A stretch of DNA of 64,000 bases from positions 1 to 64,000 of the forward strand of contig NZ_JADLQL010000001.1 of NCBI RefSeq assembly GCF_015477805.1, given 5' to 3'. The position numbers and the translations under genes are program-made. The number at the start of each line of letters is the position of its first letter. Position 1 is the stretch's first letter. A model generated the notes under the pieces. The model had not been told where the DNA came from, made no database searches, and saw only the letters and a list, made by a program, of their open reading frames with translations. Positions 1 to 7,461 of the stretch are shown here, one piece after another. Source of the stretch: Nocardia flavorosea (GTDB taxonomy: Bacteria > Actinomycetota > Actinomycetes > Mycobacteriales > Mycobacteriaceae).

Positions 1-93
1 TACAACAGCCAGCGCATCCAGAAGAAGCTGGGTTGGCGATCACCGGACGAGTTCGAAGCGAGCTACCATCACCCGGTTCCGTCCGGAACCTGA
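1..93 (+). pseudogene. IS3-family transposase, C-terminal end only
   Basis: The first 30 codons read in frame from the window edge to a TGA. They contain the block YNSQRIQKKLGWRSPDEFEA, the typical last helix of the DDE integrase domain of IS3-family OrfB proteins (usually YN..R.....LG..SP.EF). The gene enters from the left, so whether it is complete is unknown. It abuts the IS607 debris that follows, which suggests that one element inserted into or beside another. The family call rests on this short tail alone. Confidence 0.6.
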
Positions 94-124
94 TTACTCC
101 GCCCTCCAGCAATGCGGGGGAACC

Positions 125-573
125 TCACTTCCTGGTCGAACGCTTGGATTTGAACGACGGAAACCCGACACGACGACCTTGACGTTTACCTTTGCCGCTC
201 TCATCCCAGTTCTTCAACGCCGCCGCGAGATTCTTGCAAGCGTTCGCGTACGCCTCTTTCGAGTTCTCGGGCCACCACGGCGTCCCGTCTTCACGCACCG
301 CCACCTGATGTTTACGGCGGTTGAAGTCATTACGCAGGGACTGGAACGACCACGACAGGCGCGGGGTGAGGTCAGCGGTGTCGATACCGTACGAGCGTTC
401 GGCTCACGTTGGGACAGGTTGGCTTTCACCGCCCGCAGCATCGTGTTTTACGCGAACCTCGCGCCACCGGCATGCGACTCCAACGCGGCACGCTGAGCCG
501 GAGTCGGGTCGAGCGCATACTGGTACGCCTGCAACACCCACCCGTCAGCAACCTCGAACTTCCCGGCCGTCAC
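125..573 (-). pseudogene. tnpB: IS607-type tnpB, N-terminal fragment (broken)
   Basis: Read on the minus strand from GTG at 573, this gives the N-terminal third of a TnpB/IS607 accessory nuclease: a start region with ALDPTPAQRAAL, then FA-NTMLRAVKANL, LSWSFQSLRNDFNRRKHQV, NSKEAYANACKNLAAALKNW and RRVGFPSFKSKR. It is broken in three ways: a TAA replaces an expected Tyr codon at about 448-450, the frame shifts near 395, and the reading frame ends at 125 just after FPSFKSKR, where the next TnpB segment should begin. The GTG overlaps the TGA of the tnpA fragment, the usual tnpA-tnpB coupling in IS607 elements. It cannot give a functional protein. Confidence 0.75.
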
Positions 574-842
574 GCCGCCCCGGTTTCGGCCTTGGTCGCG
601 GTGACCGCCCGCATCGCGCGGTTACGCGCGCCGCGCCGCCCGTAGAGGCGCGCGCACATCGAGGTCAGCACCTCGAGCATGTCCCGGACAAGATCGTCCT
701 CGGTCTCGCCCTTGTCGGCCACCACGATCCGCCGACCCTGCGCCGACAGGGCAGCCTCCAACTGCTCGACACCGAAACGAGCCAGCCGGTCACGATGCTC
801 CACAATCACCACCCTCGCAGAGGGGTCCGACAAAACTCGCCG
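570..842 (-). pseudogene. tnpA: IS607-type tnpA serine recombinase, C-terminal fragment
   Basis: The minus-strand frame encodes about 90 residues with RRVLSDPSA, VVIVEHRDRLARFGVEQLEAA, DDLVRDMLEVLTSMCARLYG and RRGARNRAMRAV. These are the end of the IS607-family serine recombinase (TnpA). The N-terminal MerR-like helix-turn-helix and the catalytic-serine segment are absent. Instead, at about 843 the frame runs back into an unrelated TnpB segment, so the fusion is a rearrangement scar rather than a natural start. The stop at 570-572 overlaps the GTG of the tnpB N-terminal piece. Confidence 0.75.
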
Positions 843-1043
843 GACGCCGACATCGATGCCGACTATCCGCGCGACGCGCTTCACGTGGGCGGGCCTTTGC
901 GCTGCGCGTTCGACGACACAGGTGAAACTCACCAGCCAGCACCCGCGTTCGCACCGCACCGTCGCCTTCAACACCCGCGCGGTGCCCTGTTCTAGCCGCC
1001 GGGCGAGTTTACGAGTCGACTCATGCACCCGCAACGCCCCCAG
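843..1043 (-). pseudogene. tnpB: IS607-type tnpB, middle fragment (inverted)
   Basis: The minus-strand frame carries LGALRVHESTRKLARRLEQG, a segment around CERGCWLVSFTCVVER, and VARIVGIDVGV. This is the central TnpB segment leading into RuvC motif I; the Asp of GIDVGV is the first catalytic acid. At about 843 it is joined to the tnpA fragment instead of continuing into the rest of TnpB. Its 5' end at 1043 lies head to head with the plus-strand C-terminal half that begins near 1048, so one of the two halves has been inverted. Confidence 0.7.
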
Positions 1044-1047
1044 CCGG

Positions 1048-1674
1048 GCACTGCAGCGCACGGCAGCCCGTCGGCGAGGCCCGTGGGACGTGCTGAGCAA
1101 GACTCGGCGCGAGCCCTCGGCCGGGTGGCTGCGTACGCAGCAGGCCATCGCGAAGCAGCATGTGCGGGTGGCGAATCTGCGCCGCGACCGACTACACAAG
1201 CTGACGACGGTGTTGGCGCAGTCTTTCGACGTGATCGGCACCGAGACCCTTGCGGTGAAGAACATGATGGCCTCGGGTGGTGCCCGCAAGAAAGGGTTGA
1301 ACCGCTCGATCGCTGATGCCGGTTTGGGTGAGTTCTCCCGCCAGCTCGACTACAAAACCATCTGGTACAACTCCGTGCGTGTGCGGGCCGGCCGGTGGTC
1401 TCCGAGTTCGAAGACGTGTTCCGGCTGCGGTTGTGTGAAAGCCAAACTCACCCTGGCAGAACGGCTCTACGTCTGCGATAACAACGACTGCGGGTTGCAG
1501 ATCGATCGTGATCTCAACGCCGCGATCAACCTCGCGCGTATGGCGCGGGCGGAGCAGAGTGCCTGCTTCGATAGTGGTGGAGCCGACCGTAAGACGACCG
1601 CTCCGGCGGTGCTGGTGGCTGCGAAACCTGAATCCAGCAATGGAAGCGCCTCACCGCAAGGCGAGGCTGCCTAA
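1048..1674 (+). pseudogene. tnpB: IS607-type tnpB, C-terminal half
   Basis: This plus-strand frame begins at ALQRTAARRRGPWD and continues through WLRTQQAIAKQHVRVANLRR, the RuvC-II region IGTETLAVKNM, the zinc ribbon (CSGCG ... CDNNDCG) and the RuvC-III motif QIDRDLNAAINLA, to a TAA at 1672. Two of the three catalytic acids (Glu in GTETL, Asp in IDRDLN) and four zinc cysteines are present. The first catalytic Asp lies on the opposite strand in the inverted fragment next door. An open frame continues upstream of 1048 but does not resemble TnpB there. No functional start is evident, so this is treated as a relic. Confidence 0.75.
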
Positions 1675-1699
1675 TGGAACAGAGCACTCACGTTTGCTC

Positions 1700-1837
1700 A
1701 CCAGAAGGCAACGGCTGCTACGCAAACCCGGCGCGTTGACCGGGGCGACCGCGCTCGAGCAGGCCCGGCTGGCGGGCAAGTTCACCCCGGTCCACGAGTT
1801 CCGCGTCGACGAATCGCGAGCCGCCGTCGGCGGTGTG
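1700..1837 (+). pseudogene. IS21-type (IstA) transposase fragment
   Basis: A short plus-strand stretch reads RKPGALTGATALEQARLAGK followed by FTPVHEF. It resembles the segment of actinobacterial IS21 transposases that carries PGALPG.TAL.QAR..G.FT..HE. No upstream DDE domain or downstream IstB gene accompanies it. It sits directly after the tnpB end and before the first intact chromosomal gene, and extends the mobile-element debris to about 1.85 kb. The assignment is from remembered family patterns only. Confidence 0.4.
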
Positions 1838-1891
1838 CACGATCCGGGTATTACCGCAACGCTTTCGTCAACTCTCGCATGCTCGACACAC

Positions 1892-2335
1892 TCACCGCAC
1901 ACCCTCGATGAACTGGTGGTCGAAGCTGATGCGGCCGTCGGCGTCGAGGCCGATGACCTCGTAGCCGCCACCAGCGACAGCGCCATCGGCGCGCGCGACC
2001 ATCGACCACGGCAGGCCGATGAGGCCGGCGGGCAGTTCGGCGGCCTCGCCGACCTCGAAGACGTACTCGCCGGGTGCGACGAACATCTCGTAGGCGCGGG
2101 TCACCCGCGCCTGCATCGCGTCGTGGCCGCGCACTTCCAGTGCGGGCACGGCGAAGCTCAGTTGCGCGGCCGCCTGCCGGATCTCCACCGGCGGATCGAC
2201 CAGGGTCTGCGCACCGGACGACGCCCAGATCTCGTGGATCAGCTTGCGGCGCAGCTCCGGGTCTGCCTCGTTCCACTGGGCCATGTAGCGCTCGGCGAAG
2301 GCGGTCAGGTCGTTGTCATCGAATCGCTTGCTCAT
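1892..2335 (-). CDS. SnoaL/NTF2-like fold protein
   Basis: The product is 147 residues with a small alpha+beta cone typical of nuclear-transport-factor-2-like proteins. Features include an N-terminal helix with FAERYMAQWNEADPELRRKL, an IHEIWA segment, AYEMFVAPGEYVFEVGEAAE in the middle, and a C-terminal strand ending YEVIGLDADGRISFDHQF. Such folds serve as small isomerases, dehydratases or ligand-binding proteins; nothing here decides which. It is transcribed away from the XRE regulator at 2469, with inverted repeats between them, so it is the probable target of that regulator. Its 3' end faces the insertion-sequence debris. Confidence 0.85.
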   Translation of the reverse strand: MSKRFDDNDLTAFAERYMAQWNEADPELRRKLIHEIWASSGAQTLVDPPVEIRQAAAQLSFAVPALEVRGHDAMQARVTRAYEMFVAPGEYVFEVGEAAELPAGLIGLPWSMVARADGAVAGGGYEVIGLDADGRISFDHQFIEGVR

Positions 2336-2372
2336 GGCTCAGAGTTTTGCGAGCATAACGCCGCGGCGCGAC

Positions 2373-2434
2373 TCCCTCCAGGGAATAACCCCGCTGTCGT
2401 GCCGATGCGTTTCGGTCATTCCCCGCGGGGAATG
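2373..2434. promoter_or_regulatory. Inverted repeats in the divergent NTF2/XRE promoter
   Basis: The 133-bp divergent intergenic region holds a perfect 18-bp palindrome, CATTCCCCGCGGGGAATG, at 2417-2434. A second inverted repeat, TCCCT-CC-AGGGA, lies at 2373-2384 and is followed by ATA, so both sites share the GGGAAT half. They lie between the two start codons (2335 and 2469), a usual place for the operator of a self-regulating XRE protein. That the XRE protein binds here is inference. Confidence 0.5.
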
Positions 2435-2468
2435 GCGCGGACGCGTCGGATCGGATATCACTGGAGTC

Positions 2469-3272
2469 ATGACTACGGTGGTAGTGCCAAGTCCGTTCGC
2501 GCAGCAGTTGCGGCACTGGCGAACCCAACGGCACGTGAGCCAGCTCGAGCTGGCCATTCGCGCCGCCACCAGCCAGCGCTATCTGAGCTTCCTGGAGCAG
2601 GGACGCTCCCGACCGGGTCGCACCATGGTGGTGCGGCTGGCCGAATCGCTCGAACTGTCGCTACGCGAGCGAAACGCGCTGCTGCTCGCTGCGGGCTATG
2701 CCCCGATCTTCCCCGAATCCGACCTGGATACGCCGGAATTGGGTCCGGTCCGCACAGCGCTGGAGCGCATTCTCGACGGACATCTGCCCTACCCCGCGGT
2801 CGTCACCCGGCCCTACGGCCGACTGGTCGCCGCCAATGCCGCGATCGACCTCCTCACCGAAGGGAGCGCGGCGGAGCTGATCACCCCCCCGATCAATGTG
2901 CTCCGCTTGGCCCTGCATCCCGATGGGCTGGCCCGGCGCGTGCATAATCTGCCCGAGTGGGGCCGCCACGTCACCGAAAGCCTGCGCGGTAAGGCGCTGC
3001 GCAGCCCCGACACCCGCCTCGACGAGTTCATTGCCGAACTCGAGAGCTACCTTCCCGAGGCAGACCTGGGTCCCGACCACCTCGGCTTCGCCGTCCCCCT
3101 ACGCCTGAGCAGCCCCGATGGCGAACTCCGACTGATCACCACGATCACCAGCTTCGCCACCGCCGTCGACATCACCCTCTCCGAACTCAGCCTCGAGGCC
3201 TTTCTCCCGGCCGACGACCAAACCGCCGAAATCCTACGCAGCCGCGCCGAGCAGCGCCGGACACGGGAGTAG
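2469..3272 (+). CDS. XRE-family regulator with MmyB-like ligand domain
   Basis: The product is 267 residues. Residues about 8-62 form a Cro/C1 helix-turn-helix (FAQQLRHWRTQRHVSQLELA, SQRYLSFLEQGRSRPGR). Residues about 90-255 match the MmyB-like ligand-binding domain, seen in YPAVVTRPYGRLVAANAAID and the closing HLGFAVPLRLSSPDGELRL with TTITSFATAVDITLSELSLE. MmyB-type regulators sense small or fatty-acid-like molecules and often control a divergent oxidoreductase or NTF2-like gene, which is the arrangement here. ATG at 2469 is chosen because it immediately precedes the HTH; the open frame extends further upstream without similarity. Confidence 0.88.
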   Translation: MTTVVVPSPFAQQLRHWRTQRHVSQLELAIRAATSQRYLSFLEQGRSRPGRTMVVRLAESLELSLRERNALLLAAGYAPIFPESDLDTPELGPVRTALERILDGHLPYPAVVTRPYGRLVAANAAIDLLTEGSAAELITPPINVLRLALHPDGLARRVHNLPEWGRHVTESLRGKALRSPDTRLDEFIAELESYLPEADLGPDHLGFAVPLRLSSPDGELRLITTITSFATAVDITLSELSLEAFLPADDQTAEILRSRAEQRRTRE

Positions 3273-3390
3273 AGGCTCATCAGGGTTGAGGGATATCTCT
3301 GCGAAAAGTGGCGTAAGGATTTATGGCAGATAGTCGACCACTATCTGCCATAACTCGTTACCGCCGGGTTTCTGGCGGATGAGCCTCTAC
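3269..3390. repeat. 122-bp palindromic element with internal hairpin
   Basis: Thirteen-base inverted ends, GTAGAGGCTCATC at 3269-3281 and GATGAGCCTCTAC at 3378-3390, enclose a 96-bp core. The core is clearly AT-richer than its surroundings. It contains a perfect 14-bp stem, TTATGGCAGATAGT / ACTATCTGCCATAA (3321-3334 and 3340-3353), with the five-base loop CGACC, plus a small CCGCC/GGCGG stem at 3361-3378. The left end overlaps the stop codon of the XRE gene. It could be a MITE-like non-autonomous element or a bidirectional terminator. No second copy was noticed in the window. Confidence 0.65.
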
Positions 3391-3559
3391 CCCAGATCCG
3401 CCCGCGCGATGCGGCAAGGACCGTGCGCGGGCGGACACCTTCCGGTGGGTCTGGGTCCGGGCGGTGCGGAGTTCGTACTCGGACTGATCAGTTGGAGCCG
3501 TTGCGAACCGGCGCGCTGCTGCGGCCCTCGCGCGATAAGGATCCGGACCCGGAAAGCGA

Positions 3560-4147
3560 CTAGTGCGGGAAAGACGTTGTAGCGAAGCGCACTTCGCTTC
3601 GACGCCGGGCGGTGGTGGCGATCGTGGTGTGTTCGGGGCCGTGCCATTCACTGATCCACAGGCCGCCGAACAAAGAGACCTGTGGCGTGGTTCCTTCGGA
3701 GAGGGTGACGGTGACTATTTCGCCGACGTATTCGCCCCAGACCATCCACCATCTCGTCTGCGGATCGGTCGTGAGAGCACCGGAGAGCCCTACTGCCAGG
3801 TCACCTCGCGCCGACCAGCGCTGCCATAGCGGTTCATGCTCGGAGTCCCCGGTTGCAGTGCTTGCGGGCTCCGGTCGCCGGATCCGGAAACACCGGTCTG
3901 CCGCGCGCCACTGCAGTTGGATCCGCGAGAGCGGCAACAGCTTCTGCACGACCCTCGCCTGGGTTGCGTGGGCCGACACCACGTACCTCCGGTTTCTGTC
4001 AGGCTTGGTTTTCGCTGCGCGGACGCAAGCGGGTATCGGTACAGACATTCCCGAAGACCTCGTTGCTAAACCGTGACCGGATAGCGGCGCCGATGTGACA
4101 CGCGCTCCGTCGCCCGGAATCACACCGTAGACGGTGCGCTCCGGCAC
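3560..4147 (-). CDS. Hypothetical protein
   Basis: This open frame has up to 195 residues and no family that I recognise. The C-terminal half looks like real protein, with a Trp-rich segment (QTRWWMVWGEYVGEIVTVTL), a following strand (VSLFGGLWISEWHGP) and codons with G or C mostly in third position. The N-terminal part is Arg/Pro-rich and less convincing, so the true start may be an internal codon such as the ATG about 34 codons in. No signal peptide or membrane segment is visible. It is convergent with the XRE gene across the palindromic element. Confidence 0.5.
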   Translation of the reverse strand: MPERTVYGVIPGDGARVTSAPLSGHGLATRSSGMSVPIPACVRAAKTKPDRNRRYVVSAHATQARVVQKLLPLSRIQLQWRAADRCFRIRRPEPASTATGDSEHEPLWQRWSARGDLAVGLSGALTTDPQTRWWMVWGEYVGEIVTVTLSEGTTPQVSLFGGLWISEWHGPEHTTIATTARRRSEVRFATTSFPH

Positions 4148-4235
4148 TGCGGCAGCTCCCGACGGCCGGGCCGGAATTCCCGTGCCGAATTCGACGAACT
4201 GGCCGATGCCGGCGCCCTCCCGGCCGGTCGGCGTC

Positions 4236-4260
4236 GTTTACCCCGCACAGCGACGGGTAG
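4236..4260 (+). promoter_or_regulatory. SigB/SigF-type stress promoter
   Basis: GTTT at 4236-4239 is followed after 15 bases by GGGTAG at 4255-4260. This closely fits the actinobacterial general-stress sigma consensus GTTT-N15-17-GGGTAT. It lies about 185 bp upstream of the Holin-X/DUF3618/DUF4235 operon. Two promoters of the same form occur near 22.35 and 22.41 kb. Assignment is by motif only. Confidence 0.5.
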
Positions 4261-4446
4261 CCGACCGCCGGGCAGAAAGTCGGTCCGGCGGTGTGCCGGC
4301 CCGGTGCCCGGCGCAAAACCCTCCTGCCGGGGCGTGCGCGACCCATGGGCAGGAAGCGGCCGCGGGTGTCCGTGGCGTCGTCGCCGGCGGCCCGGGCACG
4401 GCGGAGCACTGCCGCACCGCGACGGACATGAATGAGGAGGTAGCAG

Positions 4447-4866
4447 ATGACTGCGACGGCACAACCACGCATGCGAGAACCCGCGGAGCGGTCGGTTGGT
4501 GAACTCGTCGATGTGGCCACCATTCAGATGAGTCGGCTGATTCGTGACGAGATGCGGCTGGCACGGTTGGAAATGCAGGAGAAGTCGAGCGCGGCGGTCA
4601 AAGGCGCCGGTGCGGCGGGGATCGGCGGTCTGCTGGTGTTCTATGGTGGCGCGGCGTTGATGGTGGCTGCGGTGCTGGCGGTGGCGATCGTGTTGCCCGG
4701 CTGGGCCGCGGCTCTGGTGGTGGGGGCAGTGCTGATCGTGGCCGGCGCCGCGCTGACGATGGTGGGTAAGAAGACCATTACGGCGAACTCGCCGCCGGTG
4801 CCCGAAGACGCCGTGGCCGGGGCACGGGCCGATATCGACGCAGTGACTCACAGGAGGCAGCAGTGA
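4447..4866 (+). CDS. Holin-X family (phage-holin-like) membrane protein
   Basis: The product is 139 residues. Residues about 15-50 form an amphipathic helix (VGELVDVATIQMSRLIRDEM), followed by two closely spaced transmembrane helices (about 55-80 and 85-105) and a polar tail. This is the layout of the actinobacterial putative Holin-X family (formerly DUF1469), small inner-membrane proteins usually found beside DUF3618 genes; their molecular role is not established. A good ribosome site (GAGGAGG) precedes the ATG. The stop overlaps the next start as GTGA, and a SigB-type promoter lies upstream. Confidence 0.85.
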   Translation: MTATAQPRMREPAERSVGELVDVATIQMSRLIRDEMRLARLEMQEKSSAAVKGAGAAGIGGLLVFYGGAALMVAAVLAVAIVLPGWAAALVVGAVLIVAGAALTMVGKKTITANSPPVPEDAVAGARADIDAVTHRRQQ

Positions 4867-5249
4867 CCGAGGGAAACCGAGGAGCAGCCGACCGGGATGC
4901 GGTGCGCGAAGATCGCGACCGGGTGCGCGAAGAGTTGCGTGACACCGTGGACGCGCTGGCGGGAAAGCTCGATGTGCGGGCGCGGGCTACCGGTACCGCG
5001 CAGGCGGCAGCGGAGACGGTGAGCCGGAAGACCGGCGAGGTCGAACAGAAGGTGCACGGCCGTGTCGAACAAGCCCAGGACCACGCACACCAGGCGATCG
5101 AGCGGGTCAGGGCCGAGGCTCCGGGCCGGATGGCCGACCGCGGCCGGGATGTTGTGGAGTATGTGCGGCGGAATCCGGTGCCGGCGGTCAGCGCTGCCGC
5201 GGTTGCTGCAGTGGCGGCGTGGCTGCTTGTTCGCAGGAGTTCAGTATGA
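4863..5249 (+). CDS. DUF3618 protein
   Basis: The product is 128 residues, starting at GTG that overlaps the previous stop. The N-terminal half is highly charged and helical (DRDRVREELRDTVDALAGKL, the DUF3618 signature). It is followed by a longer amphipathic or coiled segment with many Gln and Glu, and a single C-terminal membrane helix (PAVSAAAVAAVAAWLLV). It is probably tethered to the inner membrane with its coil in the cytoplasm. It is the middle gene of a translationally coupled trio, and its stop overlaps the next ATG as ATGA. Confidence 0.85.
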   Translation: MTEGNRGAADRDAVREDRDRVREELRDTVDALAGKLDVRARATGTAQAAAETVSRKTGEVEQKVHGRVEQAQDHAHQAIERVRAEAPGRMADRGRDVVEYVRRNPVPAVSAAAVAAVAAWLLVRRSSV

Positions 5250-5503
5250 GCTTGCTGTACAAGCCATTCGGTACCGTGGCCGGTGCGCTGGGCGGTATCG
5301 CGGCGCACGCAGTGTTCCGGCAGGTGTGGCGACGTGTCGGCGGCGAGGAACATGCCCCGCGGGCGACCTCGCGCGATTACGGCTGGCGGGAAGTATTGAT
5401 GGCTGCCGCGTTGCAGGGCGCAGTTTTCGGGGTGGTGAAAGCCGCGGTCGATCGCGCCGGTGCGGTGGCCTACCAGCGGGCCACCGGCCACTGGCCGGAC
5501 TGA
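5246..5503 (+). CDS. DUF4235 membrane protein
   Basis: The product is 85 residues from ATG at 5246, which overlaps the DUF3618 stop. It matches the DUF4235 pattern: an N-terminal glycine-rich hydrophobic helix (LLYKPFGTVAGALGGIAAHA), the WRRV segment, a polar linker, and a second hydrophobic helix (VLMAAALQGAVFGVVKAAVD) ending YQRATGHWPD. The family is of unknown function and regularly follows Holin-X and DUF3618 genes in actinobacteria, where the set is thought to belong to the envelope or stress response. Confidence 0.85.
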   Translation: MSLLYKPFGTVAGALGGIAAHAVFRQVWRRVGGEEHAPRATSRDYGWREVLMAAALQGAVFGVVKAAVDRAGAVAYQRATGHWPD

Positions 5504-5765
5504 CCCGTGCGGTCCGCAGGACCGGAGGAGAACGGCCGAAGCCTGCTGCCATTACACCGAACTGACCGTCCGGACGCATTACGGGCCGGTCCGGGTTCGA
5601 CTCTCGCCGCAGCAGGACTGTTCATGAAGAGCACGGTGGGAGCGGTGCGGCCCGAGGCCGGCCGCGACTCGGGCGGCTGTGTTCGATGATCGGTGCGTCT
5701 GCCGACCGGGTATCGCCCCGGATCGACCGTATCGGGCCGGGGGTTGCGTCAGAATTCGCCAGCTC

Positions 5766-5805
5766 TCGACATGACAGTAGTGCTAACTATAATAAAAACA
5801 CGCGT
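5766..5805 (+). promoter_or_regulatory. Promoter with TetR-like operator for the MFS gene
   Basis: A -35-like TCGACA at 5766-5771 and a perfect -10 TATAAT at 5788-5793 are separated by 16 bases. ACACGCGT at 5798-5805 sits on the expected start point and resembles ACACGTGT (8203-8210), found just upstream of the TetR gene. The resulting leader would be about 165 nt before the MFS ATG. The shared ACACGYGT core suggests that one TetR acts at both sites. Confidence 0.5.
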
Positions 5806-5970
5806 CATTAAATGTTGGGATCGTGCGGCCCGCAACCGATGCCGCTGTGGTCGGTATCAGGCCGGCCAGTGCCGAGGGCAGGGGTGAGTCCGTAGGTCGG
5901 TTCGTCAGGCGGGCCTCGGTCCTGCGTAAAACAGTGAAGCGCAGACGTTTTGCTGATTGTGGAGAAGTAG

Positions 5971-7461
5971 ATGTCGCAAACGAACGAACCGGGCGCAGTG
6001 CCGGCGGCCGGCGATCCGCTCATGAAACCGCCGACGCTCGAGCCCGCCGCAGGCCGGGGACCGAACAAACCGGCCGCGGTGCTGGCGACTGTGGTGATCG
6101 TGCAGTTCATGGTCTCCTTGGACCTGTCCGTAGTGAACGTCGCGCTACCGGCGATCCAGTCCGAGTTCGCGATGTCGGCTACCGCGCTGCAGTGGATCGT
6201 CAACGCCTATGCCGTGGTCTTCGGCGGCTTCCTCTTGCTCGGGGGCAGGCTCGGCGATGTGATCGGCCGCCGCCGCACCATGCTGGCCGGTCTCGCGATC
6301 TTCGGCATCGCCAGTCTCGTGGGTGGCCTGGCCACCGATCCCGCGCTGCTCATCGGTGCGCGTGCGATCCAGGGGCTGGGCGCCGCCGCGCTGTCGCCGC
6401 TGTCCCTGGCGTTGATAACGGTGACGTTCGAGGAAGGTCCGGCCCGGAACAAGGCGGTGGGCCTGTGGGCCGGGGCAACCATGCTGGGTGGCGCCCTCGG
6501 TGTGGTGGCCGGCGGGCTGCTCACCGATTTCGTGGATTGGCGATGGGTCTTCCTGGTCAATGTGCCGATTGTCGTCGCCGCCGTGTTCACGGCCGCGACC
6601 GGAATTGCCGGCGTTCAGCAGCAGCACCGGCCCCGGCTCGATATCGCCGGGGCGCTGCTCGTCACGGCGGCAATGCTCCTGCTCATTCTCGGTGTGGTGC
6701 GAACGGAAGAACACGGTTGGGCGTCCGGCACGACTATCGGAACCATCGTGGTCGCCCTGCTCCTGCTGGCCGCGTTCGTCGTGGTGGAAACCCAGGTCCG
6801 TGAACCTTTGATGCGATTGCGTCTGCTCGCGCACGGAAGCGTCGCCGGCGCCAACGTGTTCGGGTTCATGATCACCGCGGGGCAGCTGACCGCCTTCTAC
6901 TTCGTCTCACTGCATATGCAGACGGTGCTGCAATACACACCGGCCACCGCCGGTATTGCTTTCGTTCCGTTCGCACTCGGCGCGGTGGTGGGTATGCGCC
7001 TCGTGGCGGTTATCGTGAACCGGTTCGGGCACCGCGCCGCGCTGGTGGCCGGCGGGCTCCTCGGTGCGATCGGTATCGCCTGGTTCGGTGTGGGCGGGCC
7101 CGGCGGTTCGTTCCTCACCGATATCCTCGGACCCTCCATCGTGGGCAGCATCGGTATCGGCATGAGCTTCGTTGTCATGGGAACCGTTGCCATGAGGGGA
7201 GTTTCGGCCGAAGAGGCGGGAATGGCATCCGGGCTGCTCAACAGTTCCCGTCAGCTCGGCGGCGCGTTCGGCTTGGCCGTGCTGACGACGGCGGCCGCCG
7301 CGGTGATTGCGGACAACCGGTCGCCGGAAGCGCTGAGCGACGGCTATTCCACCGCCTTCGTCCTGGCGGGTGCGCTCATAGCGGCCGGAACGGTGGTCGC
7401 CGGACTGCTGATCCCGCGGGCCGGAGCGACGCCGGCTACTGCGGATGTGAGCTCGCAGTGA
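5971..7461 (+). CDS. DHA2-type (EmrB/QacA) MFS drug efflux transporter
   Basis: The product is 496 residues with about 14 predicted membrane helices, the DHA2 topology of proton-driven multidrug exporters. Motif C-like and loop features include the first helix VIVQFMVSLDLSVVNVALPA (Asp in helix 1, typical of QacA/EmrB), the loop 2-3 motif GGRLGDVIGRRR, and GARAIQGLGAAALSP. The start ATG is preceded by GGAGAAGTAG. The gene's tail overlaps the convergent TetR gene by 26 bp. Export of a hydrophobic toxic compound is likely; the substrate is unknown. Confidence 0.92.
   Translation: MSQTNEPGAVPAAGDPLMKPPTLEPAAGRGPNKPAAVLATVVIVQFMVSLDLSVVNVALPAIQSEFAMSATALQWIVNAYAVVFGGFLLLGGRLGDVIGRRRTMLAGLAIFGIASLVGGLATDPALLIGARAIQGLGAAALSPLSLALITVTFEEGPARNKAVGLWAGATMLGGALGVVAGGLLTDFVDWRWVFLVNVPIVVAAVFTAATGIAGVQQQHRPRLDIAGALLVTAAMLLLILGVVRTEEHGWASGTTIGTIVVALLLLAAFVVVETQVREPLMRLRLLAHGSVAGANVFGFMITAGQLTAFYFVSLHMQTVLQYTPATAGIAFVPFALGAVVGMRLVAVIVNRFGHRAALVAGGLLGAIGIAWFGVGGPGGSFLTDILGPSIVGSIGIGMSFVVMGTVAMRGVSAEEAGMASGLLNSSRQLGGAFGLAVLTTAAAAVIADNRSPEALSDGYSTAFVLAGALIAAGTVVAGLLIPRAGATPATADVSSQ

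Larger units (their letters stand above)
1..1850. mobile_element. Nested insertion-sequence debris (IS3, IS607, IS21 types)
   Basis: At least three element types occur within 1.85 kb, none complete. The IS607 material is in two orientations, with one internal inversion boundary near 1045 and a recombined tnpB/tnpA joint near 843. I could not identify terminal inverted repeats or target duplications. The region ends where the NTF2-like gene begins on the minus strand. Confidence 0.65.

Noticed and set aside
1..1850. A functional TnpB/omega-RNA guided nuclease system
   Set aside because: The tnpB gene is split into inverted fragments with a stop and a frameshift, so no active nuclease can be made. 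No CRISPR-like repeats occur in the window.
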